From an uncultured Planctomycetales bacterium (GTDB taxonomy: Bacteria; Planctomycetota; Planctomycetia; Isosphaerales; Isosphaeraceae), in NCBI GenBank assembly GCA_903926465.1, contig CAIYJE010000126.1, forward strand, positions 85,456-149,455: a DNA stretch of 64,000 nucleotides, read 5' to 3'. Each line of letters begins with the position of its first letter. Position 1 is the stretch's first letter. The notes beneath the pieces were generated by a model. The model was not told the origin of the DNA, did no database searches, and saw only the letters and a program-made list of their open reading frames with translations. The position numbers were made by a program, and so were the translations under genes. Shown here in pieces: positions 53,433-62,561 of the stretch.

Positions 53433-56345
53433 TCAGGCAACGGTTGAAACCTGCTTACTGCACACGCTGCGGCGCAGGCCTGCCCCCACAACCGCGGCCA
53501 TGACAATGGTTGCAACACCGCACACCAGGTACTGGCCACCCCCCTCGGTGAAACCGTACGTGTGCAGGCCGACCCCCAGCACAAAATTCACGCCGTACCA
53601 GGCCATGAGCACAGACATGTAGCAGAACACAGAGGCGGCCACGAGCCCGAACGTGCTCACCCAGCCCGCAAATCGGCCGTGCAGCGGGACCAGATACAGA
53701 AGCAAGGTAATCAAGGCCCAAACTTCCTTGGCATCCCAGCCCCAGAACCGGCCCCAGGAGACGTCGGCCCAAACACCGCCCAGAATGGTGCCGGCCGCAA
53801 CCAGCAGCACACCCACCTGCATCGCCCGATACAGGAAGTTCGAAAGCGGCTTCACCTGAGACACTGTCCACTGAATGGCCCGACCACGGCCATCGATCGG
53901 CGGACGATCCTCGCTGGCCAGTCGAGATCGGATCTGGGCCACCGTGGGTCGTTCCAATGTCGCCACGTTTGACCCACCAGCAGCGCCGCTCATCGCACGA
54001 CCAGCGACAGCCTTCTCTTCGGGAAGATCAAACGCCTCGCGGCCAGACTTCGCCATCACCTGACCCCGATCGGCCTCCTCGGCGACCAGATAAGAGCGGC
54101 TCCGACCACCCAGCAAACTCATCATCGCCAGACTCATGCCCAGCATTCCAAACGCGCCGGGAAGGAAATAGGTCGGTAGTTCCTCAGGCCACCAGGTCGG
54201 CGGCACCATGCCACTAACCGCCACGGTTCCAATGGCCCCCAGAGACATCATGTCTAGCCCTGTGGTGCAGGCCAGCCGCCAGTTCCGGTTCGCAAACTCG
54301 CCCAGAAGCGCAAACAACGGCGCGATCCCAACGAGCGCCCCCAGGAACACCGCGATAGCGCCCACCCAGTAAGCCACCACGGCAAACGGTCCAAACATGC
54401 TGGCCGCAAGTAAGCAGGTAACGCCCAGCGCTGCCACAGCCAGACCAATGGGAAACGGTAGCAGCAACCGACCAATCTGCGCATCATGCCGGTAGGTTGC
54501 ACCCAGGTAGTAATGCAGGCCCAGCAAACCCAGCCCCATCGCCAGCGAAAACGCGGCGTAGCTGGAGACAATGGTCAGCACATGCACGGTCAACCAGTAA
54601 TTGTCTCGAAGCACAGGCTGCAGGCTGCTGATGTTGGAGTCCAGCAACGGTACATTCGCAGCCAACAGAGTTGCCAGGAAGGCCGTTCCCGCAGCGGCGG
54701 TGGCAGCATAACGGCGTCGGTAGACCAGTTCCAGCACCAGGCCAATCAGGGCCGCGCCAAACGCCACCCAGACCACCGTTTCGTACATGTTGGTAACGGG
54801 CGCCCAGCCAGAGATCCGCACCCGGAAGTAGAAACCGTAGACTTCCAGGGCAAGCCCCAGAATGAAGAGCCCCATCCCAAGCCGATACAGGTTCCGGCCC
54901 AGCCGATCGACCCACGAACCAGGCGCGGCCTGTACACCCAGGCTGATCACCAGCAGAACGAGCGCCAAGCCATAAGCCCAGGGGGCCAAGCTGAACGGCG
55001 CGAAGCGGTTGAAATGCGTTTCCCGAGACATCTCGGCTACCGTCGGATACTTGGTCGGGCTATTAGACTGACCAATTTCGCGAAGCGACGTCACCAAGGT
55101 GGAGGCCGCCTGCAAGTCCGACTGGCCTGGCTGAGCCCCCTCGGCGGCCTTGAACTTCTCAAAGGCAGACCGGAACGACTCAACCTGAGCCTGGTCAAAG
55201 CCGGCCCCAGCCAGTTCTTCAGGCTTGCTGGAAAGCAAGACCCGCAGCGGAACCCAGCTCGATAGCTCGCGTAACCACTTGGTGAACGCACGGTCAAACT
55301 GAACATCCTGGCCAGGCGGCTTGATCTTCCCAGAACGAAGATCCTCGGCATAACCAGAGACCGACTGGATATCTTGCAGGTAAGACCCCAGCGCAGCTCC
55401 CATGTCCAGATCCAGGTCCGAGATCTCATCATCCGCGCGACCCTTCTCTAGCATATTTCCAATCACCTTGGCCGTGTGATCCAGGTATGCCTGATTGAAG
55501 GGGCGTGGAACAATCGGAATGTCCAGGCTCCGAGCCTTGAACGGATTACCATCCCGGAAACCCTGGTAAAGCAAAAGCCTCTGGCCCACAGCCAGATACT
55601 TCTTCTCCTTGTCGTCCAAGGTCACTTCCTGTTCACTCTTGGATGCCATGTCCCGGCGCTCCATCAAGCGCCTGACCATATCCGGGAACGCCACCAACCG
55701 TTCCCCATCCATGACCCGTGCAGATTCGAGGTCGGCCGGTGAGACCCACTTCCGACCCTCGCTCAGCTTGATCGAATACCCATCAATGGCCGTCCGGTCT
55801 TTTTCCGAAAACTTGACCGTGGCCAGAAGCGACTTCAGGTCCTTCTCACCCACAATCTCCTTCACGATCGCAGCCTGAATCAGCGAGCGATCCGGGGCAG
55901 AGGTCTCTTCTCGACCGGCCGCCGCCCGAAGCGCATCTTTGATCGGTTCGTTGAGCAGGGTCTGCTTGAACCCCATGTAATCAAACATGTCGATCAGCAG
56001 AATCTCCTGGTCGTCCCAGAACTGGGGCCGAACCGACCAGTCTTGAAAGGCACCAAGGGCCGACCACCGCTCCTTGATCTTTCCATCAGCCGCCAGCAGT
56101 TTGACCTGCTCACGACCATAAACTTCCTTCAATTCCAGGCGGGCCATGGTTTCCAAGGGCTTGACCCGGCCGTTGTGCTGCACCGGTATTTCGGCAATAG
56201 CCTTGTAGGCTGGGCTGTTCCCTTCAAGCCGAGGCGACTCACGCACAGTTCGTGAAGCATTCCAACCCACGTAGGCAACGGCTCCCAAAAGCGCGGCCAC
56301 GCAAAGGCGAAAATGCCAGGAACGTGATAGGTTTTCCGTTTGCAT
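53433..56345 (-). CDS. ccsA: Large CcsA/CcsB-type cytochrome c biogenesis protein
   Basis: A 970-residue System II heme export protein from ATG 56345 (MQTENLSRSWHFR). One N-terminal helix is followed by an extracytoplasmic domain of about 400 residues (from AIAEIPVQHNGRVKPLETMA), unknown in small CcsA proteins. The C-terminal half is CcsA with about ten helices; the tryptophan-rich WWD motif WGRFWGWDAKEVWALI (near residues 850-870) is the heme-binding signature. An Arg/Gly/Ala-rich insert lies near residues 750-810. With ResB, 82 bases upstream, it forms the cytochrome c synthase complex. Confidence 0.93.
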   Translation of the reverse strand: MQTENLSRSWHFRLCVAALLGAVAYVGWNASRTVRESPRLEGNSPAYKAIAEIPVQHNGRVKPLETMARLELKEVYGREQVKLLAADGKIKERWSALGAFQDWSVRPQFWDDQEILLIDMFDYMGFKQTLLNEPIKDALRAAAGREETSAPDRSLIQAAIVKEIVGEKDLKSLLATVKFSEKDRTAIDGYSIKLSEGRKWVSPADLESARVMDGERLVAFPDMVRRLMERRDMASKSEQEVTLDDKEKKYLAVGQRLLLYQGFRDGNPFKARSLDIPIVPRPFNQAYLDHTAKVIGNMLEKGRADDEISDLDLDMGAALGSYLQDIQSVSGYAEDLRSGKIKPPGQDVQFDRAFTKWLRELSSWVPLRVLLSSKPEELAGAGFDQAQVESFRSAFEKFKAAEGAQPGQSDLQAASTLVTSLREIGQSNSPTKYPTVAEMSRETHFNRFAPFSLAPWAYGLALVLLVISLGVQAAPGSWVDRLGRNLYRLGMGLFILGLALEVYGFYFRVRISGWAPVTNMYETVVWVAFGAALIGLVLELVYRRRYAATAAAGTAFLATLLAANVPLLDSNISSLQPVLRDNYWLTVHVLTIVSSYAAFSLAMGLGLLGLHYYLGATYRHDAQIGRLLLPFPIGLAVAALGVTCLLAASMFGPFAVVAYWVGAIAVFLGALVGIAPLFALLGEFANRNWRLACTTGLDMMSLGAIGTVAVSGMVPPTWWPEELPTYFLPGAFGMLGMSLAMMSLLGGRSRSYLVAEEADRGQVMAKSGREAFDLPEEKAVAGRAMSGAAGGSNVATLERPTVAQIRSRLASEDRPPIDGRGRAIQWTVSQVKPLSNFLYRAMQVGVLLVAAGTILGGVWADVSWGRFWGWDAKEVWALITLLLYLVPLHGRFAGWVSTFGLVAASVFCYMSVLMAWYGVNFVLGVGLHTYGFTEGGGQYLVCGVATIVMAAVVGAGLRRSVCSKQVSTVA

Positions 56346-56427
56346 GAGAATCCTCTTAGGGAACAAGAGTGTGAACGAGCCCCAGACCCACGGCTGTCAA
56401 AATCAATGGTTGCGAATCCGAACAGGC

Positions 56428-58932
56428 TCAGATCTCGTCGTCGGCATCAACGGCCTCGGGAGTGTGGCTGCCATCAAGGGACTGAGCCGATTTCTCTGAT
56501 GGCTTCTTGCCTGCGTGCGTGAATACCCCTGCTCGCATGTAAAATTGCAGGAAGATCCCAAGCACAATCAGCAAGCAACCACCATAAACTACGGGCCAGG
56601 CCGTATCATGACGCACGGCCAGGATGGAACGGAACGAACCACTCGGTTGCCCACGCTGGTCCATGACCGTATCAAACCGAGACTGATAAAAGGTCCAGCT
56701 ATTGCGGACCATCGGGTTGTTCATTGTGATCTTGGTGGGCGGCGGAATCGGTTGAACCTCAGCGGCGGCGTTCTCAACCGTCAGGCGTTCCCCTCCGTCA
56801 AACGGCTGGTATCCATCGGAACCGACCTTCTTGAACGATTCACGCGGACGGTCCAGGAATGTGAAGAAACCCCCGTCCTTGAGTTCGGAGAAGGTGACCG
56901 GTTTTTCCGGGGTTGAGCCAAGCTCACGAACAATCACGTCGCTCCGGTAGGCAGAGCGAGAAATGGAGCCAGGGTCGTTGGTGGGGTCAAAGTCAATCAG
57001 ACCCACGCGGAACGCTAGCTTGCCACGATCGTAGTCATACTCCACCCGCCAGGGCCCCTCAGGGGTTTCAAGAGTTTCTGCTGAGTTGCGCTGAATCCAG
57101 AACTGCTTGCTGGAGCCGCCCACCGTCAGTTCAAGCTGAACGGCCGGGGTGGCCTGCATGGAATCTTTGGGAATGGGTAAGGCTTCGCACACCTTCCGGG
57201 TTCGACCGGAGGCCAGAAACTCTTCGGCCCGGATTGAGAGCTTCATTGGGCCCTGGTCTCCGCCGGTGATCTGAACCACCTCATCCAGGGCAATCGCCAT
57301 CGGGCCTCGCACCTTCTCGCGGCCAAATGAGCGATAAAACAGGCGATTATCCTCACTGGCCAGCAGGTCAATTCGCCCCATCCGCTCGGCCATGCGGGTA
57401 ACGTCGCCTGTGATCTGCGGCGGGTCATAGAACGAAATCTGGATCAGTTCCCTCTGATTCTCATCCTCTGCGCCCATTGGAGCCACCGCTGGAGCCAGCG
57501 GAACCCCAGCCCATCCAAAATGGGTCACGCCCGGCCCACCCGCCTTGGTCACCTTGAACGCGGCGGTTGGCACAATTGACTGACCACTCGCCTCGCTGAT
57601 CTCCGCAAGCAACCTGATGAACGAAGGGTTGAGGTCGCCCGGCCATTCCTTGCGGTTGGTGGGGAATGGAATCACGCCGATGAATGTCACGGCCAGATCA
57701 CTTTCCGGCAGCGTGATCGTTTTGCCGTCGCGCACCGGCCTGGCTCCCTCTAGTGAAGCCTCCGAGTCTTCCAGAATCCAGTCATACACCCGGCGCTGAC
57801 CAGCCTGGTCGGTGTAGTGCAACCGGGCCAACCGCTGGTGCAGGGGATCGGGCGGCAGATGCAGAAAGTCATCCAGAACCTCAGCACTACGGGGGCCCTT
57901 CAGGGCCTGAAAGTGAACGCTGAGCTGGCCAAGATCAATCACCCCGGCGCCAAGCTGCTTGCCGGCCACCAGCCAGCCTTTGCCCTTAAGCGCATCCATA
58001 GGCTCGGGCTGGTTAGGCCCCTGAGCCAAAATTGCCAGCTTCAGCATGGGCACGCCGTTCGGACCCGCCTCATGCCGCTCGGACGGAGGTGCGGAATTCG
58101 GCAAATAATCCTTCATCATCAGCCGGAACGGAGACTTAGCTTCGCTGAGCAACTCTTCCTTCGGCCCCACCGGCAGGTAGTACGCCTTGGCCGCCGTGGC
58201 AAGACCGCCACCCAGCAGCACCGTTAACACGAGCGCACCCAAGGGACGAGCCGCCCACTCTCGAAGCTTGACGGCAATCCACAAACCGGTCAAAAGCAAC
58301 ACCAAGGCTATCGCAATCCAGCCGGCCCGCTCCATGGTTTTGGACCGGACGTAAGACGGAGTTCGAAAAAGCTGGGCCAGCTTTTCAGACTCCCAGGCAT
58401 GGGCACCAGGACGGAAGCCAATGATCGACTGATAGTCTGCCTGACCCGAGGCCGGATCCAACCGCTCTACCCTGAGCACGGGCCGCTCGGTCCGGTAATA
58501 CTCTTCCGTGAACGAACCTTCAGGCAAAACCACTTGCCCTTCGTCCACCAGTTGAATGCTCAGAAACGCACCAATGAGCAGTGTGATCAGCCCCGCGTGG
58601 GTGACCACAAAACCGGTCTGCCGCTTTTTCCAGGGGAACCGGATCAGCGCAGCGCACAGAATGTTCACGCCCAGCATGGCCAGCAGAAGCGCAAAGCACG
58701 CGCTCTGGTAAATATCAACCTGAACCGCCTGGGTTCCGTTGGATGATTCGTAAAATGTTGCGTAAGCCAAAACCGCGGCCAGCGTGGCAATAAGCGTGAC
58801 CGCTAGCCTAAGTGAGGCCAGGAACTTGAAAACCTCATCCACAGCACGAACGAACCAAGGGTCACGCCCGGCAGGTTCGGTCGATTTTGCTAAAGTGGTC
58901 GCTTGCGACGCACGTGGTCGAACGGTCGCCAT
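56428..58932 (-). CDS. resB: ResB/Ccs1-type cytochrome c biogenesis protein
   Basis: An 834-residue ResB, longer than most (about 400-650). ResB motifs open it: FKFLASLRLAVTLIATLAAV, FYESSNGTQAVQVDIYQSACF and WKKRQTGFVVTHAGLITLLIGAF. A large periplasmic region of more than 400 residues follows, and a last helix (VVYGGCLLIVLGIFLQFYMR) ends in a Lys-rich tail. Together with CcsA it delivers heme and attaches it to CXXCH sites of apocytochrome c. It is the first gene of the pair. Confidence 0.92.
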   Translation of the reverse strand: MATVRPRASQATTLAKSTEPAGRDPWFVRAVDEVFKFLASLRLAVTLIATLAAVLAYATFYESSNGTQAVQVDIYQSACFALLLAMLGVNILCAALIRFPWKKRQTGFVVTHAGLITLLIGAFLSIQLVDEGQVVLPEGSFTEEYYRTERPVLRVERLDPASGQADYQSIIGFRPGAHAWESEKLAQLFRTPSYVRSKTMERAGWIAIALVLLLTGLWIAVKLREWAARPLGALVLTVLLGGGLATAAKAYYLPVGPKEELLSEAKSPFRLMMKDYLPNSAPPSERHEAGPNGVPMLKLAILAQGPNQPEPMDALKGKGWLVAGKQLGAGVIDLGQLSVHFQALKGPRSAEVLDDFLHLPPDPLHQRLARLHYTDQAGQRRVYDWILEDSEASLEGARPVRDGKTITLPESDLAVTFIGVIPFPTNRKEWPGDLNPSFIRLLAEISEASGQSIVPTAAFKVTKAGGPGVTHFGWAGVPLAPAVAPMGAEDENQRELIQISFYDPPQITGDVTRMAERMGRIDLLASEDNRLFYRSFGREKVRGPMAIALDEVVQITGGDQGPMKLSIRAEEFLASGRTRKVCEALPIPKDSMQATPAVQLELTVGGSSKQFWIQRNSAETLETPEGPWRVEYDYDRGKLAFRVGLIDFDPTNDPGSISRSAYRSDVIVRELGSTPEKPVTFSELKDGGFFTFLDRPRESFKKVGSDGYQPFDGGERLTVENAAAEVQPIPPPTKITMNNPMVRNSWTFYQSRFDTVMDQRGQPSGSFRSILAVRHDTAWPVVYGGCLLIVLGIFLQFYMRAGVFTHAGKKPSEKSAQSLDGSHTPEAVDADDEI

Positions 58933-59115
58933 GTTTCACTAGACTCAGCAGACGTCAGGGGAGGGCAAGGGGGGCGGGCGGACCGAGGACTGTTGGAACC
59001 TCGCTTGTCACATAATCATCATATACAGAAGGCGAGGCCCTGAACTACCCCGGCGAACCCCGCCCGAGGGTATTCCACCCTCAGCCATACCTGAACAAAA
59101 ACATCGCACCCAGGT

Positions 59116-60399
59116 TCAGGAGTCTTCGGTTTCTGGTTCCTGCGGAGCGCGTTCAGAGTAATTGAAGTAATCATCCCACTGCTCATCCAGTGTCCGAAGC
59201 GCATCTGGCACCGTCAGTGGACAGTAACTGCCGTCCGCCAACCGCTGGGCCAACCCCAGCCGCTCTAGCTTGCTCAGGGCTTCTTCGGCATCAAAGTCGA
59301 TCGGCAGCTTGGTGAGGTTCTGAAGAAACGCCTCGATCTCCAGGTCGATCGCCGCAAGACTGCACTTCTGGGGATCATCCCGATTCTGGTTCAAGAACCA
59401 GTAAACCAGCAAAACCTCTTTGAAGTCTTCTTCCTCGGCCGCGTTGCCAAGCCAGTGCAGCACCCCCACATTATTCGCCAGCGTCAGATAATAAAGACTG
59501 CGAATCATCCGGTGCAGATGCTTCTCCTTGGCCTGGCGGAACCCGAAAAACGACTTCACACCCGCCGACAAAGGCGCAAACAGCAACCCCCCAATCGCAA
59601 TGGGCGAAAACGGAATGACCGTGAACAACTGAGACGCAATGGTTGGCAACCCAACAATCAGAGGGCTGGCAATCTGAGCCTTGTCGATCACCCGCATCCT
59701 GATTCTTGTCCCTTGTTCAGGCAAATGCATTTCCATATCGACGAACGGAACGTCTTTGAACAAGCGAACGTAAACCACGTCATCCCGAACAATCGAGTCT
59801 AGCTTGGGAGACGGCCGGAACTTTACCGCCACCACCAGTCGGCGGAACGCGTGCAACTCAACCGTTTTCAGGCGAAACCCGGTCTTGAAATTCCTGAAGC
59901 TCCGTTTGACCTTGGTCCGGCCCCGCGCAAACACTCGCAAGTGCTCAAAAAGCTCAAAGTTGGGCTCATAGTTCAGGCCACGCTCATTGGGAGCCCGCAC
60001 CGCCTCCATGACCTCGGCGGCCTGAAGTTCTCGGAAATTGGCCCGCATCATCACCGTCTCAAAGGCCTTCAGAAACATCTCGTCGGCATGATCTGCGGAA
60101 CGCAAAGAGGCATCCCGGATCGAGACCACCTCGCTGTCTGGATCGAGCGGGGAGTAAAGGTCCAGCAACGCCCCGATCCAGCTCAGAAATTCTCGATGCA
60201 GGATCTCTCGAAGGATCTCGCAAAACCTGGACAGGTTCTCACGGTCAGCCGGAGCCAAGCCCGGGCTTGCCAGCAGAAATCGTTGCAAGTCAAACGAGAG
60301 CAGGGGAATCTGACGTTCACGACCAGGCGACACGAACGGAATTCCAGTGCCATGAGGGGCTGTAAACGGACCAGGATTCGCGAGAGGAACCTGCTTCAT
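59116..60399 (-). CDS. DUF3754 protein (TMEM143-like)
   Basis: A 427-residue protein from ATG 60399 (MKQVPLANPGPFT). The N-terminal half is soluble; the central part has VYVRLFKDVPFVDMEMHLPE, which I recall as the DUF3754 hallmark. Two hydrophobic segments lie near residues 255-295 (TIASQLFTVIPFSPIAIGGL), followed by SLYYLTLANNVGVLHWL and a helical, acidic end. Members occur in bacteria, plants and animals (TMEM143), without a known function. It stands upstream of resB on the same strand, with 183 bases between. Confidence 0.85.
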   Translation of the reverse strand: MKQVPLANPGPFTAPHGTGIPFVSPGRERQIPLLSFDLQRFLLASPGLAPADRENLSRFCEILREILHREFLSWIGALLDLYSPLDPDSEVVSIRDASLRSADHADEMFLKAFETVMMRANFRELQAAEVMEAVRAPNERGLNYEPNFELFEHLRVFARGRTKVKRSFRNFKTGFRLKTVELHAFRRLVVAVKFRPSPKLDSIVRDDVVYVRLFKDVPFVDMEMHLPEQGTRIRMRVIDKAQIASPLIVGLPTIASQLFTVIPFSPIAIGGLLFAPLSAGVKSFFGFRQAKEKHLHRMIRSLYYLTLANNVGVLHWLGNAAEEEDFKEVLLVYWFLNQNRDDPQKCSLAAIDLEIEAFLQNLTKLPIDFDAEEALSKLERLGLAQRLADGSYCPLTVPDALRTLDEQWDDYFNYSERAPQEPETEDS

Positions 60400-60699
60400 A
60401 CCGACTCCGACCCAAAAACAACCCGCGACAAGGCCAATAGCTCTGACACCCGTGATCCCGGAGCCCATTCACCATCATGGCACGCCGCCGGCCGGGTGAG
60501 AAGATCGGAAGCCTGGCAAGAGGTGCGCATCACGAATTCTGGAAATGACAGACTTCGGATCCTGGTTGAGGATGGATCACCCTGAAATGGACTCTCGCAA
60601 TCTGGCTGGAGGACAAACCGACGGCCCGTTACGATATCCTTCTGACCGGCAAATCATACTACCCACAAATGGCTTGGATCCGGCCCCTGGAACCGCTCG
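60400..60699. other. Divergent intergenic region
   Basis: About 300 bases between the DUF3754 gene (minus) and an oxidoreductase gene (plus). Promoters for both should lie here; none was resolved and no gene seen. Confidence 0.45.
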
Positions 60700-61707
60700 A
60701 TGCCCAAACGAATTCGGCTCGCCATTATCGGGCTCGGTCGGCTCTGGGAAACACGACACAAACCGGCCCTCAGCCAGCTTCGCGATCGGTTTGAGGTGGT
60801 TTGCGTTTACGACCAGGTCTTTCGACGCGCGGCCCTTGAGGCCCGCCAGATCGGCTGTCGCACCAGCGAAAGCCTGGTCGAGATGATTTCCAGCCCAGAG
60901 GTCGACGCCGTTGCCGTTCTGACCCCCCAGTGGTTCGGCTGGCATCCGGTCGATCTGGCACTGGAGCACCGGAAGCCTGTCTATTGCGCCCTTCATCCGG
61001 CCGCTCACGCCACCGACCTGCGCCGGACGGCCGAAGTTGTTCAGCGAACCGGCGTTGCGTTTGTCCCGGAATTGCCCAGGCGTGTGTATCCGGCCACCCT
61101 GCGTTTGCAAGAGCTTTTGAAAACGCACCTGGGACAACCCAGGCTGATCATGGGGCAATCTCGCCTCAACGGCTATGATCGCTATGGAGAGCCAGGACCA
61201 GCCACACAGCTTGCACAGACCGCGCTCGTGATTGACCCGGGTGGCAACCTGCTGGACTGGTGCCGGTTTATCTTCCAGGCCGAACCCACCCGGATCACTC
61301 GCACCGAGGCCACCGTTCTGCCTGGCATCGAATCGGCCTGGGGGCCAGACTACGAACTGCTTGCGCTCCGGTTCCCACAAGGGGGAGTCTCTCAGCTCTG
61401 TATCAGCCGGTACCACCAGGCCAACTGGGGCGAGGCACGGAAGTTTTTGCCGATTCCTGGTTACCAAGTATATGCAGAGCATGGAGCAGCCTGGCTGGAA
61501 ATGCCCGACCGGATTGTCTGGACCGATAAAAATGGTGGCATCCATGACGAACGGCTGATCATTCAGCCCAGCGTGGGCGAACGCCTGCTCGATCAGTTCC
61601 GGTTGCAAGTGCTGGGCGAGGCCACAACCGCGCCAGGAATTGCTGACGCACTGTTTATTGCGGAAACCGTTGAGCAACTGCGGTCGAGATCACAAGAATC
61701 TTCATAG
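60700..61707 (+). CDS. Gfo/Idh/MocA family oxidoreductase
   Basis: A 335-residue NAD(P)-dependent oxidoreductase-like protein. The Rossmann part opens with IRLAIIGLGRLWETRHKPAL, and the site that usually reads EKP is HRKPVYCALHPA, so the family's catalytic Lys lies in RKPV. The C-terminal beta domain starts near residue 130 (PRLIMGQSRLNGYDR). It is an atypical member: the usual EKP motif and a following His are modified. Start supported by GGAA seven bases upstream. Confidence 0.88.
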   Translation: MPKRIRLAIIGLGRLWETRHKPALSQLRDRFEVVCVYDQVFRRAALEARQIGCRTSESLVEMISSPEVDAVAVLTPQWFGWHPVDLALEHRKPVYCALHPAAHATDLRRTAEVVQRTGVAFVPELPRRVYPATLRLQELLKTHLGQPRLIMGQSRLNGYDRYGEPGPATQLAQTALVIDPGGNLLDWCRFIFQAEPTRITRTEATVLPGIESAWGPDYELLALRFPQGGVSQLCISRYHQANWGEARKFLPIPGYQVYAEHGAAWLEMPDRIVWTDKNGGIHDERLIIQPSVGERLLDQFRLQVLGEATTAPGIADALFIAETVEQLRSRSQESS

Positions 61708-61753
61708 CCAGTCCCTCTGAATACTTTCGTGCGGATCAGTCGCAGGCAACGGA

Positions 61754-61905
61754 TCAAGCCTGTGATTGCCACCATGTCAGATCAATCACCCGGCCGAACC
61801 GGTCGAGACCGGTGTAAATATCGCCCCCGTCGGTCAGGGTGTTCGCTTGCCCAGATTGCTGGATGTAGGTCAGGTTCACGTTCGCCTCGGGATACTCACG
61901 TTTAG
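61754..61905 (-). pseudogene. RHS-repeat remnant
   Basis: On the minus strand this stretch encodes EYPEANVNLTYIQQSGQ and GGDIYTGLDRFGRVIDLTWW before a TGA. I recall this wording from the RHS-repeat region of planctomycete RHS proteins, where it comes before the core domain. Here it follows the RHS tip and candidate immunity gene and has no intact start. GC content rises again at its upper border, so it is a fragment of another rhs copy, not part of the preceding gene. Confidence 0.65.
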
Positions 61906-62048
61906 GCCCAGGTAAAGCTTGACTCAAGAATACTATGCCTGACTTCTTGATTTGTTTGAAAATGTTTGGTTGGCAGACTCGACTCCAGAGGGCGATGCCT
62001 ATATTTTCTCTTTTGTCGTAGTTCTTTCCTTCGTGTCCTTTACCTTTG

Positions 62049-62561
62049 TCATTGTGAATCAACCGTGGTCGACTGGAGGGGAATAGAATTAAAGACGTGT
62101 TTTTCACGAGAACACGCAACTAGCCTATCAAAAAACAATTGATTTGTAATTTGAAAACCCAACTCATACCCCTGCACTCCCAGGAGCAAAAAAAAGGGAC
62201 CAGAAACCCTGAGAGATTGAGGGGGACGAGAGTGGCTAAACACCCATAGATCAAGAACCACTTGGTCCGCTGATTTCCACAATTCAGGTCCATGTATCGC
62301 ACTACCTAGTGTAAGGGTGGTCGAGATCGAATCTAGAACACATTTGTCATCCAACACAGCTAATTGGACCGCCCCGTGACTATCCGAATACCTGACAATC
62401 AATAAACTGCATTCCCCTAATATTTCTTGTACATAAGCCTTGTATGTATCCTCGGTTTTATGGGAAGAGTTGCACCCTAGGATGCATAAAGAAAAAAACG
62501 TTGAAAAAGCTAAAACCCAATACTGAAGAACTCGGCGGAATCGGAATGATATTAATGGCAT
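62049..62561 (-). CDS. Candidate immunity lipoprotein
   Basis: A 170-residue protein from ATG 62561 (MPLISFRFRRVLQYW). It has a signal helix ending in a lipobox (CILGC), so it would be a lipid-anchored exported protein. The ATG lies ten bases before the end of the RHS gene, overlapping its stop, a coupling typical of toxin-immunity pairs. It has no known domain: alternating beta strands (GECSLLIVRYSDSHGAVQL), then PFFLLLGVQGYELGFQI. The base composition is A+T-rich like the toxin tip. The immunity role is inferred from position, overlap, size and composition. Confidence 0.7.
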   Translation of the reverse strand: MPLISFRFRRVLQYWVLAFSTFFSLCILGCNSSHKTEDTYKAYVQEILGECSLLIVRYSDSHGAVQLAVLDDKCVLDSISTTLTLGSAIHGPELWKSADQVVLDLWVFSHSRPPQSLRVSGPFFLLLGVQGYELGFQITNQLFFDRLVACSREKHVFNSIPLQSTTVDSQ

